Assembly (NCBI GenBank): GCA_014055465.1 | Contig: WIAF01000002.1 | Location: forward strand, 1 to 64,000 | Source: Nitrospira sp. CR1.1 | GTDB taxonomy: Bacteria > Nitrospirota > Nitrospiria > Nitrospirales > Nitrospiraceae | Direction: 5' to 3' | Length of the DNA: 64,000 nucleotides | In this document: positions 35,182 through 43,512 of the stretch, one piece after another | Position numbering within the stretch: position 1 is the first letter of the stretch | How the letters are laid out: the number at the start of each line of letters is the position of its first letter | Program-made: the position numbers and the translations under genes | Notes under the pieces: generated by a model | What the model saw: the letters and a program-made list of their open reading frames with translations, nothing else | What the model was told of the DNA's origin: nothing | Databases searched by the model: none

Positions 35182-35868
35182 ATGATCTCTCGCATGATCC
35201 AGCTCAGCGAGTCCGCAGTCACCGTCGAGTTCGGGAACACGATCGATCTTCACACGAACGAACTGGTGTTGGCTTTTACCGCCACAGTAGACCAGGCGGA
35301 AATCCCAGGTCTCATAGAGGTCGTTCCCACCTACTGCTCTGCCACAGTCTATTTTGACGCATTGCTCACCGATGCCATCACGGTCATGGACACTCTGCGC
35401 GCATTGGCGGTGAACGCTGCCGTCGCGCCCTCGCGCCCTTCCATCACTCACTCTATTCCCGTTTGGTATGGAGGCGCAGCAGGACCGGATCTGACCGATG
35501 TAGCCGGACAAGCCGGGCTCACTCCCGAAGAAACCGCCGCGCTCCATGCCTCTGTGACTTATCGTGTCTTCATGCTGGGTTTCAGTCCAGGCTTTCCCTA
35601 CCTGGGTACCGTACCAACCCGTATCGCCACACCGCGCCTTCCATCCCCGCGCACACACGTGGCTGCCGGGTCTGTCGGCATCGCAGGCACGCAGACCGGC
35701 ATTTACCCTCAAGCCAGTCCGGGCGGGTGGCGCATCATCGGGCGCACTCCGGTGCTTCTGTTCAGTCTCCAAAGGCCCACGCCATTTCTCCTCGTTCCCG
35801 GCGACCAGGTACAATTCGTCCCGATCGAGGAAGAAGAATTTCACCACCTGTCAGGAGACCGGGCATGA
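35182..35868 (+). CDS. pxpB: 5-oxoprolinase subunit PxpB
   Basis: 228 aa from ATG 35182; the frame opens at a TTG (35146). KipI/PxpB fold: VEFGNTIDLHTNELVLAF, VPTYCSATVYFD, then the conserved FMLGFSPGFPYLGTVP, PRLPSPRTHVAAGSVGIAGTQTGIYP and PGGWRIIGRTP. PxpB works with PxpA and PxpC in ATP-dependent opening of 5-oxoproline to glutamate. Stop overlaps the pxpA start by 4 bp. Confidence 0.92.
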   Translation: MISRMIQLSESAVTVEFGNTIDLHTNELVLAFTATVDQAEIPGLIEVVPTYCSATVYFDALLTDAITVMDTLRALAVNAAVAPSRPSITHSIPVWYGGAAGPDLTDVAGQAGLTPEETAALHASVTYRVFMLGFSPGFPYLGTVPTRIATPRLPSPRTHVAAGSVGIAGTQTGIYPQASPGGWRIIGRTPVLLFSLQRPTPFLLVPGDQVQFVPIEEEEFHHLSGDRA

Positions 35869-36641
35869 CCCGCACCCGCAGTATCGATCTGAATTGTGAC
35901 CTCGGCGAAGCGGCAACGCCCGAGCAGCGGGACACGGAGGCTCATCTCATGCCTTACGTGACGTCAGTGAATATCGCCTGCGGAGTGCATGCGGGCGATG
36001 CGGCCCTGATGCGCAGCACCCTGCAGCTGGCACGACAGTACGACTTGGCGATCGGGGCACATCCCGGCCTACCCGACCGGGAATCACGCGGACGTCGGGA
36101 GCTGCCGCTGTCGCACGCGTTGGCGCTGGACGTGATCCTCTCGCAGGTGAGTTCGTTAACGGCCATCGGTCAAGCGGAAGGCATCCGACTCTCTCATGTG
36201 AAACCACATGGAGCCCTGTACAACATGGCGGCACGCGATCCGGAGCTCGCCGATGCGGTCGCGGCAGGTATCGCCCAAATCGACCGGCGGTTGATCCTCA
36301 TCGGATTAGCCGGCTCCGAACTACTCACCGCCGGAACGATGCATGGGCTGGTGGTGGCCGCAGAGGGTTTTGCCGATCGAGCCTACCGGGCTGATGGCCG
36401 GTTAGTGCCCCGGACTGACGCCCATGCGCTCATTCACGATGCATCGACCGTGGTCGCCAGAGCGCACTCATTGGTGCATGAAGGCGTCATTGCTGCCGTT
36501 GATGGGGCATTGCTCCATCTTCACATCGACACGCTCTGTCTTCATGCTGATACCCCGGGCGCCATCCGGTTGGCCCATGCGCTGCGAGCAATGTTCGACG
36601 ATGGCGGGATTTGCGTGAGGCGTCTCGATCATGCCGATTAA
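35865..36641 (+). CDS. pxpA: 5-oxoprolinase subunit PxpA (LamB/YcsF family)
   Basis: 258 aa, usual length. IDLNCDLGEA, VNIACGVHAGDAALM, AIGAHPGLPDRESRGRR, VKPHGALYNMA and the late EGFADRAYRADGRLVPR are the family blocks. ATG 35865 overlaps the pxpB stop (ATGA). The frame is open far upstream through pxpB, and that extension is rejected as shadow coding. Its end overlaps pxpC by 11 bp. Confidence 0.95.
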   Translation: MTRTRSIDLNCDLGEAATPEQRDTEAHLMPYVTSVNIACGVHAGDAALMRSTLQLARQYDLAIGAHPGLPDRESRGRRELPLSHALALDVILSQVSSLTAIGQAEGIRLSHVKPHGALYNMAARDPELADAVAAGIAQIDRRLILIGLAGSELLTAGTMHGLVVAAEGFADRAYRADGRLVPRTDAHALIHDASTVVARAHSLVHEGVIAAVDGALLHLHIDTLCLHADTPGAIRLAHALRAMFDDGGICVRRLDHAD

Positions 36642-37596
36642 GCAACCGATTATTCATGTGTTGCATCCCGGCTTGTTTACCACCGTGCAGGATCTCGGCC
36701 GCCGTGGTTACCAACGATTTGGCGTGTCGGTGAGTGGAGCGATGGATCCCTGGGCGCTCACGGTCGGAAATCGCCTGCTTGGCAATCCCGATCGAGCCGC
36801 CGGTTTGGAAATCACGCTCCACGGGCCGGAACTGTTGTTCGAGCAGGCGCTATCGATTGCCATTACCGGCGCCGACCTTTCCCCGACCAGCGACGGCCTG
36901 GCCATTCCACTGTGGACAGTGGTGACCATGAAGGCTGGAAGCCGGCTGCAATTCGGGATGCGGCGGCAGGGCGCACGCGCGTATCTCACGGTGGCAGGCG
37001 GCATCACCGGCCCGCTGATACTTGGAAGCCTCTCGACGCATGTGCGGAGTGGATTGGGCGGGCCGGCGGGTCGGGCGGTAAAGAAATGGGATCAATTCAG
37101 CGTGGGACCTGTTGCCCGAGGGGCCGCACCTTTCATAGGCCGCTCGCTGCCGGAACCGTATCGGCCCCGGTATTCGAGGTCGCCCGTCGTACGAGTTATG
37201 CCGGGTCCGCAATCCGATCACTTTGCAGTCGCGGCCGTTCGACTGCTGACCGGCAGTCTGTACCGGGTGACACCAGAATCAGACCGGATGGGGTATCGCC
37301 TGGAGGGTCCGGAGCTGCCGCATCGTGCCTCGGCCGAAATCGTCTCCGAAGCTGTATGCGCCGGGAGTCTTCAAGTCCCGCCGAATCGACAACCGATACT
37401 GCTGATGGCAGACTGTCAACCCACGGGCGGATATGCCAAGCTCGCCACGATGATCAGCGCGGATCGTTCTCTCGCCGCGCAACTGGCCCCGGGGGACAGC
37501 CTCTCGTTTCGAATGATCACCGCGCAGCAGGCCTCTGACCACTTTCGGTCGAATCACGCCGAACTTGACCGACTCCTCCCCCGGTGCTGTTCCTGA
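36631..37596 (+). CDS. pxpC: 5-oxoprolinase subunit PxpC (KipA family)
   Basis: 321 aa. HPGLFTTVQDLGRRGYQRFG and VSGAMDPWALTVGNRLLGN mark the N-terminal half; the C-terminal half has VRVMPGPQSDHF, VTPESDRMGYRLEG and LMADCQPTGGYAKLATMIS. Completes the MFS-pxpB-pxpA-pxpC set. No glutamate-using genes lie nearby, so this looks like a repair route for spontaneous 5-oxoproline (inferred). Confidence 0.93.
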   Translation: MPIKQPIIHVLHPGLFTTVQDLGRRGYQRFGVSVSGAMDPWALTVGNRLLGNPDRAAGLEITLHGPELLFEQALSIAITGADLSPTSDGLAIPLWTVVTMKAGSRLQFGMRRQGARAYLTVAGGITGPLILGSLSTHVRSGLGGPAGRAVKKWDQFSVGPVARGAAPFIGRSLPEPYRPRYSRSPVVRVMPGPQSDHFAVAAVRLLTGSLYRVTPESDRMGYRLEGPELPHRASAEIVSEAVCAGSLQVPPNRQPILLMADCQPTGGYAKLATMISADRSLAAQLAPGDSLSFRMITAQQASDHFRSNHAELDRLLPRCCS

Positions 37597-37693
37597 GACC
37601 AGGCCATCAGCGGAGACGCTCCCTGCAGGCCCTTGCAAATGATTCGTGCACAGCCCCCATCGAACGAGAGGGTCCGTTCAATGCGCTGAGTCC

Positions 37694-37721
37694 TTGACAT
37701 TGCCCTGAAGCGATCTATTAT
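37694..37721 (+). promoter_or_regulatory. Near-consensus sigma-70 promoter, leaderless
   Basis: TTGACA (37694-37699), 16-nt spacer, TATTAT (37716-37721). ATG 37729 begins 7 nt after the -10, so the transcript should start at or next to the start codon. No Shine-Dalgarno in between. Confidence 0.7.
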
Positions 37722-37728
37722 TATTCGT

Positions 37729-37929
37729 ATGGACACCGCATTGACTCCTCGACAAATTACCCACGATGAGAAAAAAGCGGCTGAAGCCGCTTTCGCTGGT
37801 CGCCCATTCAATCCCAAATGGTCTGACGCGGCTCGCATCGTCTACGACGGCCTTCTCGCTGCGATGGGGAAAGAGGCTCGAGCCGTCGACACTCACGACG
37901 AACTCGAGCCGGTTGAGCCACTGGCTTAA
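37729..37929 (+). CDS. Small conserved-looking hypothetical protein (66 aa)
   Basis: 66 aa: TLTPRQITHDEKKAAEAAF-like beginning (residues 4-22), then PFNPKWSDAARIVYDGLLAAMGK and an acidic tail. It is a soluble amphipathic helix-rich peptide, no membrane segment or signal. The strong promoter and clean start support a real gene. A perfect 8-bp hairpin lies inside the coding region (37774-37793). The name and role are unknown to me. Confidence 0.65.
   Translation: MDTALTPRQITHDEKKAAEAAFAGRPFNPKWSDAARIVYDGLLAAMGKEARAVDTHDELEPVEPLA
37774..37793 (+). other. Terminator-like hairpin inside the small gene
   Basis: AAAGCGGC, loop TGAA, GCCGCTTT, preceded by three A. It encodes KAAEAAF and could also terminate or stabilise the message. 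Confidence 0.5.
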
Positions 37930-38027
37930 TCCCCTCGCTGTAGTCCGGTCGCCGAGGGGCGCCTGTAGCCGGCCCCCATACGCTGTGGCCATCGCAGCTG
38001 CGTGACATCACCGCCCCGCGCACAAGG

Positions 38028-40688
38028 CTAGGACGTTGAGCGAGTTCGCTCGGTCAATTCCTTCACCAGTGCCCGTTCCTCTTCCTCGCTCTTCACTTCA
38101 CCATCCAGCCGTGCCTCAGTCAATCGCTCCAGAATGGTGCGATAGAAAGGGCCGGGGCGTAAACCGAACGCGTGAAGCGCCTTTCCCGTGAGTGCCGGCT
38201 TCACATCACGATACACAGTGAGATATTGGGACAGGTACCGTTTTGCCGTTTCGGAGGCATTCTTCGCCAGCAGGAAGACCAAGCATTCCTCCGACAGGCC
38301 GGCTAACAGTGCAACTGTTTCCGATGGCCGGAGAGGCGCACGCCGGGTCAAGATCCGACACACAGGCTGCGTGAGAAATCGAGCCTGTGTCATCGCAGTC
38401 CGTTCCGCTTCGGTAAAGGGAAACCGTTTGAGCATATCACGGGCGGCTTGATCCGGCATGACCTCCGCGAGTGCCATGGCGTAGACCACCCAAGCGTTAA
38501 TGGTCCGATCAAGACAGGACAGCCGATACCAATCCAACGCCGCCTCCAGGTCGGTCAGCCGTCGATCCAACCTGGCAGACCACGTCAACGTGGGGTGAAC
38601 AAATCGCAACAGATCGAGGTCGGCTAGACGGCGGACAGCGTGCCTGGGGGTGCGCTCAGAAAACAACAACCGCAACTCATCCAGGAGTCGCTGGCCGGAC
38701 AGCCGATGGAACAACTCCATCTTTACCGCGCCCTTGATCAGGGCCAGCGTGTCCTTGCTCAGATGAAAGTCGAATCGCAGTTCAAACCGGATGGCGCGAA
38801 AGACCCGCGTCGGATCTTCGACAAAACTCAGACTATGGAGCACGCGGATCAAACGCTCCTTCAGATCGCGTTGACCGCCATAAAAGTCGATGAGCTGGCC
38901 GAAGGTGCGAGGCCGGAGCGCCACCGCCAACGTATTGATGGTGAAGTCGCGCCGGTAGAGATCCTTCTTGATGGAACTTTGCTCCACCGTCGGCAAGGCC
39001 GTCGGGTACTCGTAGTATTCGGTTCGCGCCGTCGCCACATCCACCTTAAACCCGTCCGACAGCAACACCACGGCCGTTCCAAATCGCTCATGCACCTTGA
39101 CGCGGCCTGCGCGTTCCTTCGCAAACGCGCGCGCAAACGCGATGCCATCCCCCTCGACCACGAAATCGACATCGAGGTTATCGAGGCCAAGCAACAGATC
39201 GCGGACAAATCCTCCGACGACATAGAGAGATACGCCCAACCGTTCACCCAATTCACCTGCTGTCCATAGTAACTCGTAGATGTGAGTAGGCAGTCGATCG
39301 CGCAGCAGTCCTTTCAGATCCCGCTTCCGCACTCCGCCGGGTGACTCCAGCCCCATCAACGACTTCGGTTTACCGCGCGCTGCCGCAAGCACATCGTCAT
39401 GCAAACTGCGGAGCAGGTCGGTCCTGGTGATGACGCCGACTGTTTTGCCATCGGACAACACCGGTACGAAACGCTGGTTCAATTCGATCATCCGCGTTTC
39501 GATCTCATGAAATGGCGTGTCCGGCAATGCGCTGTAGTGTCCGCTGCCGGCCAGATCCCCCACCCGCTGAGCGCCCAACTGATGAAAGAGGGCCTTCTGG
39601 ACGATCTCCCGTGAAATTGTGCCGACGTACCGCTCCTTGGCATCGACCACCGGCAACACGTTGACGCTATAGGTCGTCATACATCGTTCCGCCTCGCTCA
39701 CCGTCGCATCAGCCATAATTGATTTAACAGGCGTGGTCATCACATCCCGTGCCAACAACGTAGGGCGGTACCGCTCGGTCAACAACCGAGTCAGCTGCTC
39801 CTGCACTTCTACCAGTGTACGGCCTTTCACGCTGGCGGCCGCTGCCACGGCATGTCCGCCGCCGCCAAACTCGCGCGCGATCCAGCCCACATCGATCTCC
39901 GGCCTACGGCTCCGTCCGATAATCTGAACCTTTTCCTCCATCGCAATCGCCACGATCACGGCATCAAACCCCTGCAGTTCCGCGAGCCGCTGAACCGCCT
40001 CAGCGAGATCGCCCGTATAGCGATCGTAGGCACTCGCTGCAACAAGAATTTTGCGGCCTTCCAAATAGTAAATCTCTCCTGATTGGAGCAGATCGTTCAG
40101 CAGAGCGATGAGGTCCGGATCAAGCGGGTGTTGCAGCGCCTCCGCGACCCGGTTCAAATCGGCGCCCGCGCGGAGAACGAAGGCCGCCGCTTCCAAATCG
40201 CGCGGGGTGGTTGAGGGATACGCCAGCGAGCCTGTTTCTTCGTACAGGCCCATCGCCAGCACTGTCGCCTCGGAAGCCGTGAGTGCCACGTGCCGCCCCT
40301 TCAGTCGCTCGATCAACAGCGTGGCGGTGGCTCCCACCGGTTCAATATGCCGTTCCGTGACCGACGGCCAGGCAGAAGCCTCTGATCCTTCGCCGGCTCC
40401 ATGATGGTCAAACACATGGACCTCCAGATCCTTGCGCACACTCAGCGCCTTCAAGGGACCGATCCGTTCCGGCTCTTGAACATCGACCAGTATCAACCGG
40501 CGCACCTGCTCCAGCGCCACATCCTTGAGGCGGCAGATGCCCAGATCGTGCTCGGCCAGAAAATTTCGCACCGACTCCTGCGCGCCGCCGGGAAACACCA
40601 ACACGGCACCGGGATACAGTTTCCGGGCCGCAACCATGGAGGCCAGTCCGTCGAAGTCGGCATTCAGATGCGTGGTGATGAGATCCAT
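38028..40688 (-). CDS. DHH/DHHA1 - CBS - tRNA nucleotidyltransferase fusion (CCA/A-adding type)
   Basis: 886 aa. Domains in order: DHH phosphoesterase (HLNADFDGLASMVAARKL, VDVQEPERIG, FDHHGAGEG near 93), DHHA1 RNA-binding (EFGGGGHAVAAAASVKG), two CBS domains (about 310-435: MTTPVKSIMADATVSEAERC, VISTRTDLLRSL-like), then the polyA-polymerase/CCA head (YVVGGFVRDLLLGLDNLDVD, DxD metal site, RRDFTINTLAV) and helical tail. Such proteins, known in Aquificae and delta-group bacteria, are A-adding or CCA-adding enzymes; the DHH domain may be a nanoRNase. Extended -10 TGCTAGAAT lies 6 nt before the ATG. Confidence 0.9.
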   Translation of the reverse strand: MDLITTHLNADFDGLASMVAARKLYPGAVLVFPGGAQESVRNFLAEHDLGICRLKDVALEQVRRLILVDVQEPERIGPLKALSVRKDLEVHVFDHHGAGEGSEASAWPSVTERHIEPVGATATLLIERLKGRHVALTASEATVLAMGLYEETGSLAYPSTTPRDLEAAAFVLRAGADLNRVAEALQHPLDPDLIALLNDLLQSGEIYYLEGRKILVAASAYDRYTGDLAEAVQRLAELQGFDAVIVAIAMEEKVQIIGRSRRPEIDVGWIAREFGGGGHAVAAAASVKGRTLVEVQEQLTRLLTERYRPTLLARDVMTTPVKSIMADATVSEAERCMTTYSVNVLPVVDAKERYVGTISREIVQKALFHQLGAQRVGDLAGSGHYSALPDTPFHEIETRMIELNQRFVPVLSDGKTVGVITRTDLLRSLHDDVLAAARGKPKSLMGLESPGGVRKRDLKGLLRDRLPTHIYELLWTAGELGERLGVSLYVVGGFVRDLLLGLDNLDVDFVVEGDGIAFARAFAKERAGRVKVHERFGTAVVLLSDGFKVDVATARTEYYEYPTALPTVEQSSIKKDLYRRDFTINTLAVALRPRTFGQLIDFYGGQRDLKERLIRVLHSLSFVEDPTRVFRAIRFELRFDFHLSKDTLALIKGAVKMELFHRLSGQRLLDELRLLFSERTPRHAVRRLADLDLLRFVHPTLTWSARLDRRLTDLEAALDWYRLSCLDRTINAWVVYAMALAEVMPDQAARDMLKRFPFTEAERTAMTQARFLTQPVCRILTRRAPLRPSETVALLAGLSEECLVFLLAKNASETAKRYLSQYLTVYRDVKPALTGKALHAFGLRPGPFYRTILERLTEARLDGEVKSEEEERALVKELTERTRSTS

Positions 40689-40694
40689 GCCGGC

Positions 40695-40703
40695 ATTCTA
40701 GCA
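40695..40703 (-). promoter_or_regulatory. Extended -10 of the DHH-CBS-nucleotidyltransferase gene
   Basis: TGCTAGAAT, 6 nt, ATG 40688. The same layout as lhr and trxB. Confidence 0.55.
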
Positions 40704-40794
40704 GGATCGAGCGAATTGATTCAGGCGTGATGTGAGGAGGTCGTATCTCAGGCGCCATTGTGCGCGGGAGGTGAGAAGTGGGGCGAGACGCAAC

Positions 40795-40828
40795 CATGCC
40801 GTCCACAGTTTGACCTGTGGACGGCATG
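40795..40828. terminator. 14-bp perfect stem-loop
   Basis: CATGCCGTCCACAG, loop TTTGAC, CTGTGGACGGCATG. It lies between two leftward genes (40924 stop and 40688 start). No T-run follows on either strand, so an intergenic stop or RNA-stability element is likely. Confidence 0.6.
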
Positions 40829-40923
40829 GAGGACACCCGACAACAAGCACGAGCGCAGAGACCGGTCAAGTTACCCGGACCGACACGTTCAGTTACTTGC
40901 CGAACGCAGTCCGTATGGAGACA

Positions 40924-41241
40924 TTATCGCTGCTGGCGGTCGTGCTTTTGGCGAGCAATGTGGCGCGACGTGCGATCCTGAGCATGATTGATGCGGGCGC
41001 GCTCCTTCTTCGTCACCACCCCGTCGGACTTTGCCTTGTCTTCCATGTTGTTGACGTGTTCCTGCCGATTGTTCAAGCGATTGGCTTCACGCTCGTTCAA
41101 CTGACCGCTGGCAATTCCCTGATCAATCCGCCGCTCCTGGTTCGCCTGCCGTTGATCGATTCTTGGCGTCTCCGCCTGCGCCAACACCCACGACGGGGCA
41201 CACATCGACAGCAAGGCCACACTCAACATCACGTGCTTCAT
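40924..41241 (-). CDS. Small secreted Gln/Arg-rich protein (105 aa)
   Basis: ATG 41241 follows GGGAGGATGT. Signal peptide MKHVMLSVALLSMCAPSWVL then AQA cleavage. The mature protein reads RIDQRQANQERRIDQGIASG, QLNEREANRLNNRQEHV, NNMEDKAKSDGVVTKKERAR and ends SRHIARQKHDRQQR. Similar small periplasmic proteins with R-Q-x-x-Q and SGxLTxxEA patterns are widespread and uncharacterised. Probably its own unit, 142 bp downstream of the glycosyltransferase. Confidence 0.7.
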   Translation of the reverse strand: MKHVMLSVALLSMCAPSWVLAQAETPRIDQRQANQERRIDQGIASGQLNEREANRLNNRQEHVNNMEDKAKSDGVVTKKERARINHAQDRTSRHIARQKHDRQQR

Positions 41242-41383
41242 ACATCCTCCCTTGGTTACCGCCAGATTTCTGTCATCGAGTTCAACGTACAAGGGGGCCG
41301 GCTGGTTGACAATCGAAATAGCGGTTTAAACGGAAGAGAGGAGAACCACCGTGGCGGGCGGACAACACGAGAAGGAGATGCAA

Positions 41384-42082
41384 TCAGCGAATATCCTGAA
41401 AAAAGACGCGTGGGAGGTACGGCAGCTTGAATTCCACATGTAAAATAATCAGCAGGACGCGAAGAAAACTCCGCCAGATTCCCATTTTGAGAAACTTGCG
41501 GGCATCCGTGACGACCGGGGGTGAGAGAAGAATGGGCGTGGTGACTTTCAACAGATTCTCACCGAATGCCACGTCTTCCAGGATGGGCCGATCTGGAAAT
41601 CCTCCAAGCCGCTCGAACAACGCCCGCCGTATGAATAAGGCTTGATCGCCGTAAATAATATGGCTCCTGACACAGCGAAAATTGTCGAGCCAGGAGATCA
41701 TCCGGAGCCGCCAGTCCGACCCTGAGAATCGGTGGCGGAATCCGCCGGCCTGGATCGTAAGATTCCGCTCCAACGCATTGATCCGACTCAGCGCACCGAC
41801 GGGTAACCGCGTATCGGCATGCAGAAAGAGCAACCACTCGCCGGAAGCCAGCTTCGCGCCAGCATTCATTTGAGAGGCCCGGCCTTTGGGCGCCGTCAGG
41901 AGGGTGAGCGGAGCCGGCAATCGACCGTTGACCGGCCAGCGCCGAACGATCTCACAGGTTTGATCGTGGCTTCCTCCATCAACCACGATCACTTCATATG
42001 ACCCGGTTTGTTCGAACAACTCCCGGAGTGTGGCCGGCAGCGCCCGCTCTTCATTGTAGGCAGGAATCACGATGGAGATCAT
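41384..42082 (-). CDS. GT2 glycosyltransferase, TIGR04283-like
   Basis: 232 aa from ATG 42082. GT-A nucleotide-sugar fold: ISIVIPAYNEERALPATLRE, EVIVVDGGSHDQT, APKGRASQMNAGAKLASGEW, LFLHADTRLP, then QAGGFRHRFSGSDWRLRMIS. This matches the TIGR04283 family, often labelled arsenosugar biosynthesis-associated. No arsM-type gene is in the window, so arsenic chemistry is not supported. Its start overlaps the end of the ferritin-like gene by 4 bp. Confidence 0.85.
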   Translation of the reverse strand: MISIVIPAYNEERALPATLRELFEQTGSYEVIVVDGGSHDQTCEIVRRWPVNGRLPAPLTLLTAPKGRASQMNAGAKLASGEWLLFLHADTRLPVGALSRINALERNLTIQAGGFRHRFSGSDWRLRMISWLDNFRCVRSHIIYGDQALFIRRALFERLGGFPDRPILEDVAFGENLLKVTTPILLSPPVVTDARKFLKMGIWRSFLRVLLIILHVEFKLPYLPRVFFQDIR

Positions 42083-42759
42083 GCTATCAACCAAACGGGC
42101 AGGAAGGTACGTACATCGGCGGCCCAAGCAAACGCGTCCTCCTCGATCGTCTCGAAGAGATCGCAGAGCGTCAACACCATCGAATCGGTCAACGCCAGAT
42201 AGTCCTGCGTGCGCAGGCGAAGCGCCTCCAACTCCCTGTGCCCATCCACCATCGCTCGCTCCAACACACGCCGCCCGAAGTCATGATGAGCCTCTTCCTG
42301 GTACAGCAGCACTCGGCGCAACCGGCGGAACGGCGCCTGCCGCTTTTCAAGGCCGCCCTCGATCCGAGTCAGAATCGCCTCCCCCAGTCCTTCGAGGATT
42401 ACCTGTTCAGCCAGAATACTCTCCAGCCAATCGCCGCGTTCAAGCGCCTCCGTGAGCAGCCGGCGATAGGCCTCGAGTGCCGGCAGGAACGGAGCATCGC
42501 CAAGGTGGCGCGGCGCAAGCCAGCCGATGGCGCCACGAAACACCGCGGCGTGCATCGCCTCCTGACGTGCCTGGGTCGTGAGAAAACGCCGCGCCTTCGA
42601 GTCGGCAGCCAGCGCCGCCTGGCGGCGCGCACAGAGGTGAGCCATCCGTTCGCCATGTTCAAGAAACGCCAGCAGCCGGGCGATGGGGACTCGTTCACCA
42701 GGCAACACCACCATGCACAACTCCTTCAGTTCTACGGGGACGGTCCATTCAAATGCCAA
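42079..42759 (-). CDS. Ferritin-like diiron protein of unknown function
   Basis: 226 aa, mostly helical. Metal-ligand pattern of a four-helix diiron site: Glu34 in AFLEHGERMAHL, ExxH at 67-70 (RQEAMHAAVF), Glu123 in QVILEGLGEAIL, and ExxH at 155-159 (QEEAHHDFG). It could be an oxidase, oxygenase or peroxide-handling protein. It overlaps DUF547 by 28 bp and the glycosyltransferase by 4 bp, so the three are translated together. Confidence 0.75.
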   Translation of the reverse strand: MAFEWTVPVELKELCMVVLPGERVPIARLLAFLEHGERMAHLCARRQAALAADSKARRFLTTQARQEAMHAAVFRGAIGWLAPRHLGDAPFLPALEAYRRLLTEALERGDWLESILAEQVILEGLGEAILTRIEGGLEKRQAPFRRLRRVLLYQEEAHHDFGRRVLERAMVDGHRELEALRLRTQDYLALTDSMVLTLCDLFETIEEDAFAWAADVRTFLPVWLIA

Positions 42760-43502
42760 TCGTAGTCGAGAAACTCCACGGTGTAGTCGCCGGCTAGAAG
42801 GGCCTGCTTGAGCGATGGATCTTGCACATACTCACCGACATAGCCCAGGATTGATCCGGAACGAGCCTCGAAATCCTTGGCAAACCATTTGAAAATCATC
42901 GACAACGAGGCCACTTTTCTCGATCGGTCAAAACGATTGCGCAACGGGTCATTTACAAACTCCTCCGTGACCCGATTGAGTTGTTCATCGAGATGCTGGC
43001 CTTCGAACGCCCACGATTGAAGTTTCGGGCAGGAGGCTGACGCGCAGACGATCGCAAAATGTACGCGCGGTTCGTGAAACTGGGCGATAAGAATCTCCCG
43101 CTCCAGATCGTAGAGATTCACCGCCTGTCCACCAATAGAGTACTTCCGCGCGATGAAGTACCGGTATCGGCCGAACAGCGTGTCAGGAGAATACCCATCC
43201 AGAATGCCCGTGACGGCAAAGGCATTGTACGCATTGATCCAGAACGCCAACCGGTCTCCAACCGACAAGCGACCCGGATCCACTCGATTCAACAACGCGA
43301 TATAGGACGGAAGCCGTCCCTGGCGGCGAATGGCCGGGTAATCAACGACGCCATCCCGGACATCCGCGCTCAGTAGTTCCTGCCACAACCGATGAGACAC
43401 TTGCTCCGACGGGAGGGGGTCAGAGGGGGTGAAAGAGGTCGGCGCCGTCGAACAGCCTCCCATCATGATCAGCAGTACTCCGATCAACAGCTTTCGCGTC
43501 AC
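42732..43502 (-). CDS. DUF547 domain lipoprotein
   Basis: 256 aa. Lipoprotein signal MTRKLLIGVLLIMMGGC with lipobox MGGC. DUF547 core: DRLAFWINAYNAFAVTGIL, YSIGGQAVNLYDLEREIL, HFAIVCASASCPKLQSWAFE with two cysteines, and LNRVTEEFVND. The family is thioredoxin-fold-related and uncharacterised. Second gene of the radical SAM operon: the radical SAM stop is only 10 bp upstream. Confidence 0.88.
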   Translation of the reverse strand: MTRKLLIGVLLIMMGGCSTAPTSFTPSDPLPSEQVSHRLWQELLSADVRDGVVDYPAIRRQGRLPSYIALLNRVDPGRLSVGDRLAFWINAYNAFAVTGILDGYSPDTLFGRYRYFIARKYSIGGQAVNLYDLEREILIAQFHEPRVHFAIVCASASCPKLQSWAFEGQHLDEQLNRVTEEFVNDPLRNRFDRSRKVASLSMIFKWFAKDFEARSGSILGYVGEYVQDPSLKQALLAGDYTVEFLDYDWHLNGPSP

Positions 43503-43512
43503 AATCCTTCTC

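Noticed and set aside
35463..35864. N-terminal extension of pxpA through pxpB
   Set aside because: Shadow coding; PxpA homology begins at ATG 35865.
41384..42082. Arsenosugar pathway
   Set aside because: Only the glycosyltransferase family name suggests it; no ArsM-like methyltransferase found.
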